Assembly: GCA_010909165.1 (NCBI GenBank)
Contig: MU008162.1
Location: 124,001-188,000 of the forward strand
DNA from: Anthoceros angustus
Lineage: Eukaryota > Streptophyta > Anthocerotopsida > Anthocerotales > Anthocerotaceae
Direction of reading: 5' to 3'
DNA length: 64,000 nt
Part shown: positions 46,312 through 56,103 of the stretch, piece by piece
How the letters are laid out: each line of letters opens with the position of its first letter
How positions within the stretch are numbered: position 1 is the first letter of the stretch
Translations under genes and position numbers: made by a program
Notes under the pieces: model-generated
The model's database searches: none
The model's input: the letters and a program-made list of their open reading frames with translations, nothing else
Told to the model about the DNA's origin: nothing

Positions 46312-49200
46312 ATGAAGAGCTCCGTTCGCCCCCGATGTCCACATTTCCCAAATGTGGCTGCCAACGGCAAGTGGGGAATTTGGGCAGACTGTATGCATAC
46401 TCCGCTTGCTGCAACGACAGAAGCTGGCAGAGGGAACGCTTACAGCATTGTGTATGGAAACAGACCTACGTCTGCTGTTGACGTGAAAGGGCCTGGAATG
46501 GGCCAGTCGTGGGCATGGCTGATACTGCAACGTGCTGAAAATGGGCAAGGTGAAGAGGCTCTTAGAATGTGCCAGCAAATGCTTAGAGATGGAGTGGAGC
46601 CAGGGTCTAACATTTTTGTTGCTCTCTTGAAGACGTGCAAAAGCTTCCAGGATCTGAGGAGAGCTCAGATGATTCACGCAGAGGTGGTGAAACATGGGCT
46701 GGAGACAGATTTATACGTGGGCACCATGCTTGTGAATGCTTACACAAAGTGTGGCAGCCTGCAGAATGCCAGGCGTGTGTTTGAGGAATTGCCTTGTCAT
46801 GATGTGGTTTGCTGGACAGCCATGATCATGGGGTATGCCCAGCTGGGAAAGGGCCAAGAGGCTTTGCAATTGTTTGCACGGATGCAACAGGAAGGTCTAG
46901 CTCCCAATGACCGAACATATGTTGGTGCATTGAAGGCTTGCTGTAGCATAGCAGAGTCAGAGGATGGAGCACTTGCGAAAACAGAGTGCCTGGCAACCGT
47001 GAGGGACATTCACTTGGCTGTTCAGAAGGGGAAGTTTGAATGCGATATGTTTGTGGGAAACATGCTAGTGGATGCGTATGCGAAATGTGGGAGCTTGGAG
47101 GAGGCGAGAAGAGTATTCGAGGGAATGCCTCGTCGTGATGTGGTTTCCTGGACGGCTATGATTCTGGGGTATGCTCAGGTGCAGAAGGGCGAAGAAGCTT
47201 TGCGGTTATACTCACGGATGCAGCAAGAGGGTGTGGCACGAAATGACCGAACATATATTGGTGCCCTTAAGGCTTGCATTTCTTTCGCAGGTGTGGAGGA
47301 GAGAAAGGGAGATGATAGAGTAATCTTGAGAAGAAAATGGCTGGAAGCTGTAAGAGCCATCCACAACGACATTGGCAAAGTGATGTTTGAGTCAAATGTA
47401 TTTTTGGGGAACATGCTGGTAGATGCATATGCCAAATGTGGGAGCTTGGAGGATGCTAGGCAGGTGTTTGAGAAAATGCCTCATCGGGATGTGGTTTCGT
47501 GGAATTGCATCATCTTAGCGTGCTCCCAGTTGGGAAAGGGTGAAGAGGCTCTGCAGTTGTACACACGGATGCGACAGAATGGTGTGGAACCTAATGACCG
47601 CACGTATATTGCTGCACTTAAGGCTTGCAGTAGCATGGCAGAAGTGGGGAACAAGGAAGGCGGTGAGAAAGTACTAGTTAAAAAACAGTGCTTGGAAACT
47701 GTGGCATCCATCCACGCAGATGTGGGGCAGGGGAAGTCGAAGTTGGACGCATTCTTAGCCACAATGCTGGTGGATGCATATGCAAAATGTGGGAGCTTGG
47801 AGAAAGCGAGTCAGGTATTCGACAAAATGCCTCGTCGAGATGTGGTTTCCTGGACTGCCATGATCTTGGGGTATGCCCAGATGGATAAAGGCCAAGAGGC
47901 TTGGCAATTGTACATACGCATGCGTGAAGAAGGTGTGGTCCCCGACGACAGAGCATATGTTGGTGCACTTAAGGCTTGCAGTAGCATTGCAGAATCGGGG
48001 AATAGTGACAGCAGAGAAGGAAAGTTTGCAAGAAAACAATGCTTGGAAGCTGTAAGAGCAATCCATGACCAGGTCGTTAACAGGACGCGTGAGTTGGATG
48101 GCTATGTCGGGAATATGCTTGTCGATGCATATGTCAATTGTGGGAGCTTGGAGAATGCTAGACTTGTGTTTGAGCAAATGCCCCGTCGTGATGTGGTTTC
48201 ATGGACTGCCATGATCTCGGGGTATGTTTTGATGGAGAAGGGTGAAGAGGCCCTGCAGTTGTACACACGCATGCAACATGAAGGTGTTGCCCCGGACGAC
48301 CGAACCTATGTTGGTGCACTCAATGCTTGTGGTGCTGTGGCAGGTCTGGAGAAGGGGAAAGAAATCCATGCCCAGATTCGGCAAGCTGGCCTTGAGACCG
48401 ACTCCTTCTTGACAAACAGTTTGATTGATATGTATGGTAAATGCGCCAGCATGCCAGATGCAAAGCAGGTGTTTGATGCCACGGCCACCACAGACATCGT
48501 AGCCTGGAATGCGTTGCTCATGGGATATGCCCGTCAGGGTGAGAGTGAAGTGGTGTTCAACCTGTTCAGCAGGATGAATCAGGAGGGTGTACAGCCAGAC
48601 GACATCACATTCCTTGGTGTTCTCACTGCATGCAGTCAGGTGGGTCTTGTGGACAGGGGGCTAAAGTACTTCGAGGCTATGAGCAAAGACTATGGCGTCT
48701 CCCCCACCATTCAACACTACAACTGCATGGTTGATTTATTTGGGCGTGCGGGCCAACTTCACCAAGCGATGGAGATGGTGAACACGATGCCTTTCCAGCC
48801 TGACAACGTATTGTGGAAATGCGTGTTAAGTGCTTGTCAAAAATGGGGAAACGTGGAGCTTGCAAGGAAGGCATTTGCATGTGCAGTGGCGTTGGATGAA
48901 AGTGACGCTGCACCGTATGTTCTCATGTCCAACATCTATGGGGCTGCTCACATGCCCGACGAGGCCCAAAGAATTCAGGCAATGAGAATGAAATCAGAAG
49001 CATGGAAGGAACCAGGACGAAGCTGGTGGGTGGATGGGCAAGGAAAGGCACATGTGTTTGTTGCGGAGGATGAAGGACATCCTGAAGGCGACAGCATATA
49101 TGCCAAGCTTGGTGAAATTTCGTTCCAGCTGAAGACAGAAAGATATGTACCTTGCCGCGAGCCGATGTTGCAACACAAGCCAGGAAACGTGAAGGCATAG
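46312..49200 (+). CDS. PLS-class PPR protein, E/E+ type, five long units (PPR-3)
   Basis: 962 residues, no intron, ATG 46312. The N-terminal 60 residues are Arg/Ala-containing with few acids and could target an organelle. Five long units follow (M-L-V-x-A-Y-x-K-C in each; the fifth has A-Y-V-N-C). Most carry the Gly/polar insert between the C-S-S-I-A-E and Q-C-L-E segments; the first has a shorter form (E-S-E-D-G-A-L-A-K-T-E-C-L). A standard unit with S-L-I-D-M-Y-G-K-C comes next, then the E/E+ region to W-K-E-P-G-R-S-W-W-V-D and H-V-F-V-A-E-D-E-G-H-P. It ends about 30 residues later at Y-V-P-C-R-E-P, the point where a DYW domain would begin. Organelle RNA binding is inferred from the family. 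It converges on PPR-4 with only 44 bp between the two stops. Confidence 0.93.
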   Translation: MKSSVRPRCPHFPNVAANGKWGIWADCMHTPLAATTEAGRGNAYSIVYGNRPTSAVDVKGPGMGQSWAWLILQRAENGQGEEALRMCQQMLRDGVEPGSNIFVALLKTCKSFQDLRRAQMIHAEVVKHGLETDLYVGTMLVNAYTKCGSLQNARRVFEELPCHDVVCWTAMIMGYAQLGKGQEALQLFARMQQEGLAPNDRTYVGALKACCSIAESEDGALAKTECLATVRDIHLAVQKGKFECDMFVGNMLVDAYAKCGSLEEARRVFEGMPRRDVVSWTAMILGYAQVQKGEEALRLYSRMQQEGVARNDRTYIGALKACISFAGVEERKGDDRVILRRKWLEAVRAIHNDIGKVMFESNVFLGNMLVDAYAKCGSLEDARQVFEKMPHRDVVSWNCIILACSQLGKGEEALQLYTRMRQNGVEPNDRTYIAALKACSSMAEVGNKEGGEKVLVKKQCLETVASIHADVGQGKSKLDAFLATMLVDAYAKCGSLEKASQVFDKMPRRDVVSWTAMILGYAQMDKGQEAWQLYIRMREEGVVPDDRAYVGALKACSSIAESGNSDSREGKFARKQCLEAVRAIHDQVVNRTRELDGYVGNMLVDAYVNCGSLENARLVFEQMPRRDVVSWTAMISGYVLMEKGEEALQLYTRMQHEGVAPDDRTYVGALNACGAVAGLEKGKEIHAQIRQAGLETDSFLTNSLIDMYGKCASMPDAKQVFDATATTDIVAWNALLMGYARQGESEVVFNLFSRMNQEGVQPDDITFLGVLTACSQVGLVDRGLKYFEAMSKDYGVSPTIQHYNCMVDLFGRAGQLHQAMEMVNTMPFQPDNVLWKCVLSACQKWGNVELARKAFACAVALDESDAAPYVLMSNIYGAAHMPDEAQRIQAMRMKSEAWKEPGRSWWVDGQGKAHVFVAEDEGHPEGDSIYAKLGEISFQLKTERYVPCREPMLQHKPGNVKA

Positions 49201-49244
49201 GGTAGGATAGGTATGGTCGAAATATATCCTGGTGAGAAGGCAAA

Positions 49245-51833
49245 TTATACTGCATGACAATTCTCATGGTTGAAGAGGAGTCTGTTTCCGTTCATACGGG
49301 GCCTGCTGAACTTGCAAACATTTTTTCGGATGTTCCGATCTCGAGTCACGAACACATGTACCTTCCCTGCCATGTCCATCCAACAGCTGCGTCCAGGCTC
49401 CTTCCAAGCTCCTGAGGCCACACGCTTTGCCTGGATATCGTTTGCATCCTGTGGCATGCGTCGAGCAGCATAGATGTTTGCCATCAAGACATATACTGCA
49501 GGGTCACTCGTATCCAATTCCATGGCACATTCAAATGCCTGTCTCGCAACCACAACATTCCCCCACTTCTGACAAGCACCCAGAACACATTTCCACACTG
49601 CAAGGTCAGGTTGGAGAGGCATCATGTTGGCTATCTCCAGTGCCTTCTCGACCTGGCCTGCCCGGCCAAGTAGATCGACCATGCAGTTATGGTGCTCGAC
49701 TGTTGGGGGGATGCCGAAGTCTCGGCTCATAGCGTCGAAGTACTTTTGGCCTGTTTCCACCAGACACGCATGGCTGCATGCCTTCAGCATACCAAGAAAT
49801 GTGATCTTGTCTGGCTGCACGCCCTCCTGCTTCATCCTTTCAAACAAGTCAAATACAACATCACTCTGTCCTTGATGGGCATATCCCCCAATCAAGGCAT
49901 TCCATGCCACAACATCCCTCGTGGACCCAGCCTCGAACACCTGCCTTGCATCCACCATGCTCGAACATTTAGCATACATATCGATCAGACTGCTTGTGAT
50001 GAAGGGGCCAGCCTCCATATCAGATTTCACGATCTGGGCATGAATTTTCCGTCCAACCTCCAGTCCTGCTACACTACCACAAGCGTTGAGAGCCGCAACG
50101 TAAGTCCTCTCGTTCGGCACCACTCCTCCCTGTTGCATCCGACCGAATAATTGCAAAGCCTCGTCACCCTCCTCCATTTGCGAGTAGCCCATGATCATGG
50201 AATTCCATGATACCACATCACGATCATGCATGTTCTCGAACACTTGTCTAGCATCCACCAAGCTTCCACATTTGGAGTAAGTATCCACGAGCATGTTTCC
50301 TAAGAACACGTCCGACCGAGCATGTCTCTTCCCAGCATCAGTGTAGATACCTCTAACAACTGCTAGGCACTCTCTCTTTGCCCGAGTTCTGTCACCACCA
50401 CTGTGAAGCCGCTCACATGACTCGGCAATGGCTCGGCAAGCCTGAAGTGCAGCAATATAAGTTCTCGGGTCGGGGACAATACCTTCCCGTCGCATCCTTG
50501 AATAGAGTTGCAAAGCCTCTTCACCCTTACCCATCTGAGTGCACCCCAGGATCATGGCAGTCCAGGAAGCTGCATCACGACGAGGCAGTTCCTCAAACAC
50601 CCGCCTGGCATTTTCCAGGCTCCCACACTTTGCATATGCATCAACCAGCATGGTCCCCACAAATACATCCAGCTCAGACTTCCCCCTCTCTACATCTGCA
50701 TGGATCCTGGTCACAACTTCCAGGCTCGTTCGTTTCAGCATTCTTTCGCCTTCACCTTCCCTGTCCTCCGCTTCTGCAAGGATACTACAAGCCTTCAGAG
50801 CACCAACATACGTCTGGTAATTCGGCACCACACCTTCCTGTCTCATCCGTGCGAATAACTGCAAGGCCTCTTCACCCTGCTCCATCCGGGCGTACCCGAA
50901 GATCATGGCAGTCCAGGAAACCACAGTACGCACAGACATGCTCTCGAACACCAGCCTTGCATCCTCCACACTGCCACATTTTGAGTAGGCGTCCACTAGC
51001 ATGTTCGCCACGAACACATTCGACTCAAGCTTCCTCGTCCCGATATCTCTGTGTATGATCCTCACTCTCTCCAGGCTTGTTCTTCGCACAAGTAGTCCAT
51101 CACCACCATCCCTCTCCCCCATTTCTGCAATGCTACTGCAAGCATTCAGTGCAGCAACATACGTTCGGGCATTTGGGATCACACCGTCCGTTTTCATCCG
51201 TTCGTACAGATGCAGAGCTTCTTCCCCGTTCCCCAACTGTGCGTAGCCCAGGATCATGGCAGTCCAGGAAGCCACATCACGATGAGGCATTCCCTCCAAC
51301 ACCATCCTAGCATTCTCCAGGCTCCCACATTTGGTGTAAGCAGTTACAAGCATGGTGCCCACGTACGAATCTGTCTCAAACCCATGTCTGATCACCTCTC
51401 CTTGAATTCGCTTAACCCTCTCCAGATCCTGCAAATGACAGCATGCCTTCAACAGAGGGACAAAGGTGTGTGGCTTTGGTTCCACTCCGTCGTCTCGCAT
51501 TTCCTCATACAGTATGAGAGCCTGTCTGTGCTGCCCGGACTTGACATACTGGGACATCAGCTGTGTCCAGGCATACTCCCCTCGTTCAGGCCACTTCAGA
51601 CCAACGACATTACCAGGTGCCCATGCACTATCAAAGCTGCCGCCGTGTGTTCCTCCAACTCTCGTGGATAAGGAAACCCTTTTCAGAACCTGTGTCACCC
51701 CTGGAATACATCTCCCGTGTGCCCACGGGTTCCGATCTCGAAGCTTGAGATGGAACTCGGCATAGGACCATCCAAACAGAGAGTCCACCAAGGCTTCACC
51801 AACATTGACCATAAGTTCATCACGAGCGCACAT
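49245..51833 (-). CDS. PLS-class PPR protein with a frameshifted E+ end, four long units (PPR-4)
   Basis: 862 residues, ATG 51833. The N-terminal 90 residues are non-repeat. Four long units with the polar insert follow (e.g. E-M-G-E-R-D-G-G-D-G-L-L-V). The terminal S-L-I-D-M-Y-A-K-C unit and the E/E+ region come next, up to K-E-P-G-R-S-C-W-M-D and V-H-V-F-V-T-R-D. From there the protein departs from its relatives: it reads R-N-I-R-K-N-V, whereas another frame of the same DNA reads S-E-H-P-K-K, matching the G-D-x-x-H-P of the sister genes. A one-base indel near 49340 probably scrambled the last 30 or so residues. The RNA-binding part is intact. Confidence 0.9.
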   Translation of the reverse strand: MCARDELMVNVGEALVDSLFGWSYAEFHLKLRDRNPWAHGRCIPGVTQVLKRVSLSTRVGGTHGGSFDSAWAPGNVVGLKWPERGEYAWTQLMSQYVKSGQHRQALILYEEMRDDGVEPKPHTFVPLLKACCHLQDLERVKRIQGEVIRHGFETDSYVGTMLVTAYTKCGSLENARMVLEGMPHRDVASWTAMILGYAQLGNGEEALHLYERMKTDGVIPNARTYVAALNACSSIAEMGERDGGDGLLVRRTSLERVRIIHRDIGTRKLESNVFVANMLVDAYSKCGSVEDARLVFESMSVRTVVSWTAMIFGYARMEQGEEALQLFARMRQEGVVPNYQTYVGALKACSILAEAEDREGEGERMLKRTSLEVVTRIHADVERGKSELDVFVGTMLVDAYAKCGSLENARRVFEELPRRDAASWTAMILGCTQMGKGEEALQLYSRMRREGIVPDPRTYIAALQACRAIAESCERLHSGGDRTRAKRECLAVVRGIYTDAGKRHARSDVFLGNMLVDTYSKCGSLVDARQVFENMHDRDVVSWNSMIMGYSQMEEGDEALQLFGRMQQGGVVPNERTYVAALNACGSVAGLEVGRKIHAQIVKSDMEAGPFITSSLIDMYAKCSSMVDARQVFEAGSTRDVVAWNALIGGYAHQGQSDVVFDLFERMKQEGVQPDKITFLGMLKACSHACLVETGQKYFDAMSRDFGIPPTVEHHNCMVDLLGRAGQVEKALEIANMMPLQPDLAVWKCVLGACQKWGNVVVARQAFECAMELDTSDPAVYVLMANIYAARRMPQDANDIQAKRVASGAWKEPGRSCWMDMAGKVHVFVTRDRNIRKNVCKFSRPRMNGNRLLFNHENCHAV

Positions 51834-52974
51834 CTACACCATCACTCTAAATTGCATGGGAGTGGTCTCAAGCGGATGAACCGCACTAGGACTCCACGTC
51901 GTCTCTTGCGGGATGCGGTCCTGCTCAAGGTGCCACCTACAACAGAGCTCAAGGGGCCTTTGTATTCTCTTCACTGTTGCAGACCAAGGACATGGCACAA
52001 TGCTACAGAGAAATCTCATGGCGGAGCAGCGAGATTCTGCACTTTTGGGGTACCTGACCACATTCATGCACTTGGTGTCTGATTCGCAGACGTACCGCTG
52101 CGGGTTGTCGAAAGATCTCACAACGGAAGCTGGAGGAGTGATGTACTCCATGTCAGAAGGACATGTCTTTATTACATGGAAGAAGCGTTGAAGTATCCAT
52201 TCTGAAGGCCTGTCGAGCGGAAGGAGTGGAAGCGGACATAGGCTCCGGTAGCCCAGTATGCGTGAACAAGTCTGTTGGGCAGCAAAACCCAGCATTCGTA
52301 CATGATTTTTGCTGCCCAAAAATCATTTACGAACGCCGGCTCCTACACATCGCAGCCTTAGCCTAATAGGAGAGACGTGTGTTCTGTCCAGGCTCCAAAT
52401 GTAGGTCGGAAAGTGGATGTCACTTGCTACTGGTCCTCGATGGTCAAAAGCTTGATACCTGAAATTTTCAGAATGGGGGGGGGGGATTTCAGATGCATTA
52501 GCTCCTGCTCCCGCCCACAGAAGCAAACGTTCAAACAAGTGCCAGGACCACCAAGTTGAGTCAGAACTCACCACTCCTTCTGCTGCTCCAAAATTGTACA
52601 CCGACTTTGCTGATCTCGACCACAGTAGCAATGGGTAAAAATGCGGCAAAAACCTGTGGACCTGCCAAAGTGGGTGAGGATCGTGAGGCCGGTGATAGAG
52701 CCTGCAAAATTGCTGAGCATTCAAGAATCCTTTCCTCAACAGTTGCTATCATTCTCCTCACCTTCCAGGACAGCGGAAAGTAATGTGTGTGGTGCAAACA
52801 ATTCGAGATTCGTAGCTACTTGCAGCTCCTCCACCAACAATGCGAGGCTGCAAGCTACATGCCACGATCCTACTCGTTGAACTCAGAATGATAATAGCTC
52901 CACCACGTTCGCCAGGCGTCGTTGTAAGCATGGAAGCCCTGAAATTAGTGCTCGCCTCCTTGCAGCTAGCCATG
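51834..52974. other. Spacer upstream of PPR-4 and downstream of PPR-5
   Basis: No gene is supported. It includes an 11-base G run (52475-52485) and an imperfect inverted repeat around 52297-52331 (GTACATGATTTTT / AAAAATCATTTAC). The part near 52760-52970 may contain weak DYW-like remains of PPR-5 on the minus strand. Confidence 0.4.
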
Positions 52975-55900
52975 TTAAACCCCCACACTTCTTTCACCCG
53001 CTGACACAGGTTCCTCCTTTGCATCATCTGGCATGTGAGGTATATAATCTCCTTCCTTGACTTTAGCCCAAAGATTTCCAACCATTGCATAAATATCTCG
53101 GCTTTCAGGATGTCCTTGATCCCCCACCATGAAAACATGTAACTTCCCCTTATTATCCATCCACCAGCTCAGACCTGGTTCCTTCTTTGCCTGTGAGTCG
53201 CTTCGCATTGTGTCAATCTGCTTTGCCTCCTCTGGCATGTGAGCAGCTGCATAAATTGTCGCCATCAAAACATAAGGTGCAGCATCACTTCTGTCCAGCA
53301 TCACAGCCAAATTAAATGCATGCCTTCCAATCTCAACATTTCCCCATTTTCGACATGCACCCAAAATGCATTTCCATATAGCGCTGTCAGGATGGAAAGG
53401 CATCGTCTGGACTACCTGCATCGCCTTGTTGATCTGGCCTGCACGGGCAAGGAGATCGATCATGCAGCTATAGTGTTGTATTGTTGGAGTGATGTCATAA
53501 TCTCGAGACATAGCTTCAAAGTTCTCCTGGGCCCTTTCCACAAGACCCAAATGACTGCACACAATGAGAACAGCAACAAATGTAATCCCGTCGGGCTGTA
53601 CACCATCCTGCCGCATCCTCTCAAGCAAGTTGAAGACAACTTCACTGTCTCCTTGATGGGCATAGCCCGCAATCAATGCATTCCAAGCTACAATCTCCCT
53701 AGTGGGCATTGCATCAAACACCCGCTGTGCATCCAGCATGCTCGAACATTTGCCATACATATCAATCAGACTAGTTGATATGAAGGGGCCCGACTCCAGG
53801 TGGGCCTCCATAATGTGGGCGTGGATTTCCTTCCCCATGTTCAGCCCTGCCACACTACCACAGGCACTTAGCACACCAACATAGGTTCGTTCGTTGGGTA
53901 CCACCCCTTCCTGTTGCATCCGTGCATACAGTTGTAAAGCCTCTTCACCCTTCTCCATCTGAGAGTATCCCAGGATCATGGAAGTCCATGAGATTACATC
54001 ACGATGAGCCATTTCCTCAAACACCTTCCGAGCATCGCCCAGGCTCCCACATTTTGCAAATGCATCCACTAGCATGTTCGCCACAAACACATTAGACTGA
54101 ATTAGGTCCTTTTCAACATCTCGCTGGATGGCTCTCACAGTTTCCACACACTGTTTCCTTTGATCAGATCCATTTCTGTCTCCCCCTTCCACAATGGTAA
54201 TGCAGGCCTTAAGTGCACCAACATACGTTCGGTCATTTGGTACCACCCCTTCCTGTTTCATCCGTTTGTATAATTCCAAAGCCTCTTCACCCTTTGCCAT
54301 CTGGGTGTATCCCAAGATCATGGAATTCCACACGACCGTATCACGACTAGGCAAGTTCTCAAACACCTGCCTAGCACTCTCTACGCTCCCACATTTTGCA
54401 TACGCATCAACGAGCATTGCCCCTACAAATGCATCCAACTCAAACTTCCCCCTTAGAAGATCTGAGTGGATGGTTGTCACCATTTCCAAGCATGTTCCTT
54501 TCCCAGATACTCCTTCAGTGCCATTTCTCTCCGTCTCTGCAATACCACTGCAAGCCTTCAGTACTGATACATACGTTCTGTCATTTGGGACCAGACCTTT
54601 CTCTTGCATGTGTGCGTACAGTGTCAAAGCCTCTGAGCCCTGTTCCATCTGCACACACCCGGAGATCATGGCTGTCCAGGAAACAACATTGTGAACAGGC
54701 ATTTCGTCAAAGACCTGCCTAGCATTTTCCAGGCTCCCACACTTTGCATATGCATCAACTAGCATTGTTCCTACGAATACATCCAGCTCAAACTTCCGTT
54801 TCCTAACATCTGCATGGATTGCTTTCACTGTTTTCAGGCACTCTTGCATCCCAACTCCACAGCTCCTACCCCTAAATTCTGCAATGGCACAGCAAGCCTT
54901 CAGTGCTCCAACGTATGTTCGGTTATCCGGGATCACACCTTCGACTTGAATCCGCATATATAATTGCAAAGCCTCGTCTCCCATGCCCATCTGGGCGTAC
55001 CCCAAGATCATAGAATTCCACGTGACCACTGTCCGGACAGGCATCTCGTCAAACACACGTCTTGCATTTTCGAGGCTCCCACATTTTCCATACGCATCCA
55101 GTAACATGTTTGCCACAAACACGTTCAGAACGAAGTTCTTCTTCCCAGCATCTGCGTGAATCGCTCTCACAATTTCAAGGCACTGCTGTCTAACAAGCAT
55201 TATATCAGTACCATTGCTTCCCCCGGTCTCTGCCATGGCACTGCAAGCCTTAAGTACAGCAACATATGTCCGATCATTAGGTTGCACACCGTCCTGTCGC
55301 ATCCGTTGATATAACTGCAAAGCCTCTTCACCTTTCTCCCTTTGGGCGTGCCCCAAGATGATGGCAGTCCAAGAGACCACATCGTGAGTAGACATACTCT
55401 CAAACACCCATTTAGCATCACCCAAGCTCCCGCATTTTGCATACGCATCCACCAGCATGCTCCCCACAAACACGCTGGACTCAAATTTAACCTTCCTGGC
55501 ATCTGCATGGATGGCTCGCACACTATCCAGACATTGCTTGCCACCAGCTGTTCCCAGATAGGCATTTCTCTGCTCCGATTCTGCAATACAGCTGCAAGCT
55601 TTAAGAGCACCAACAAACGTTCGGTCATTTGGAACGACACCTTCCAGTCGCATCCGATTGTACAACTGCAAAGCCTCCTCGCCCTTCTGCATCCTCCCAT
55701 AGCCCAAGATCATGGCATTCCAACAAACCACATCACGATGGGGCATTTCCTCAAACACCCGCTTAGCATTTTTCACGCTTCCACAGTTTGCATATGCGTC
55801 CACAAGCATGGTTCCTACGTATAAGTCTGTCTCGAAACCTGACCTGACAACTTCTGCATGAATCTGCCTTGCACTTTCCAGGTCCTGCAAGCTACTGCAA

Positions 55901-56103
55901 GCCTTCAACAAAGCAATAAAAGTCTGTTGCCCTGGTTCCACTTTACTCTTGCGCATTTCCTCATACAATTTGAGAGCCTGTCTACCTTGCCCGTACTTGC
56001 TACATTGCCATATTTGCGCTGCCCAGGAATGAGGCCTTTGCAGGTCAAGAACATCATCAGGTCCGCGTTCACCTTCCAAGTTGGTCCGTCCAAGCCTTCG
56101 CAT
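52975..56103 (-). CDS. PLS-class PPR protein, E/E+ type, six long units (PPR-5)
   Basis: The longest of the six-member family, at 1042 residues if it starts at ATG 56103. The frame is open upstream to 56169 without an ATG, and a good minus-strand acceptor (TGATTGCAG) sits at about 56161, so a 5' exon is possible. Six long units carry M-L-V-D-A-x or M-L-L-D-A-Y. Each long insert is different (e.g. E-T-G-G-S-N-G-T-D-I-M-L-V, or E-F-R-G-R-S-C-G-V-G-M). The S-L-I-D-M-Y-G-K-C-S-S-M unit follows, then E/E+ with K-E-P-G-L-S-W-W-M-D and H-V-F-M-V-G-D. It ends at D-Y-I-P-H-M-P-D, the first step of a DYW domain, and then stops. A role in organelle RNA metabolism is inferred. Confidence 0.9.
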   Translation of the reverse strand: MRRLGRTNLEGERGPDDVLDLQRPHSWAAQIWQCSKYGQGRQALKLYEEMRKSKVEPGQQTFIALLKACSSLQDLESARQIHAEVVRSGFETDLYVGTMLVDAYANCGSVKNAKRVFEEMPHRDVVCWNAMILGYGRMQKGEEALQLYNRMRLEGVVPNDRTFVGALKACSCIAESEQRNAYLGTAGGKQCLDSVRAIHADARKVKFESSVFVGSMLVDAYAKCGSLGDAKWVFESMSTHDVVSWTAIILGHAQREKGEEALQLYQRMRQDGVQPNDRTYVAVLKACSAMAETGGSNGTDIMLVRQQCLEIVRAIHADAGKKNFVLNVFVANMLLDAYGKCGSLENARRVFDEMPVRTVVTWNSMILGYAQMGMGDEALQLYMRIQVEGVIPDNRTYVGALKACCAIAEFRGRSCGVGMQECLKTVKAIHADVRKRKFELDVFVGTMLVDAYAKCGSLENARQVFDEMPVHNVVSWTAMISGCVQMEQGSEALTLYAHMQEKGLVPNDRTYVSVLKACSGIAETERNGTEGVSGKGTCLEMVTTIHSDLLRGKFELDAFVGAMLVDAYAKCGSVESARQVFENLPSRDTVVWNSMILGYTQMAKGEEALELYKRMKQEGVVPNDRTYVGALKACITIVEGGDRNGSDQRKQCVETVRAIQRDVEKDLIQSNVFVANMLVDAFAKCGSLGDARKVFEEMAHRDVISWTSMILGYSQMEKGEEALQLYARMQQEGVVPNERTYVGVLSACGSVAGLNMGKEIHAHIMEAHLESGPFISTSLIDMYGKCSSMLDAQRVFDAMPTREIVAWNALIAGYAHQGDSEVVFNLLERMRQDGVQPDGITFVAVLIVCSHLGLVERAQENFEAMSRDYDITPTIQHYSCMIDLLARAGQINKAMQVVQTMPFHPDSAIWKCILGACRKWGNVEIGRHAFNLAVMLDRSDAAPYVLMATIYAAAHMPEEAKQIDTMRSDSQAKKEPGLSWWMDNKGKLHVFMVGDQGHPESRDIYAMVGNLWAKVKEGDYIPHMPDDAKEEPVSAGERSVGV

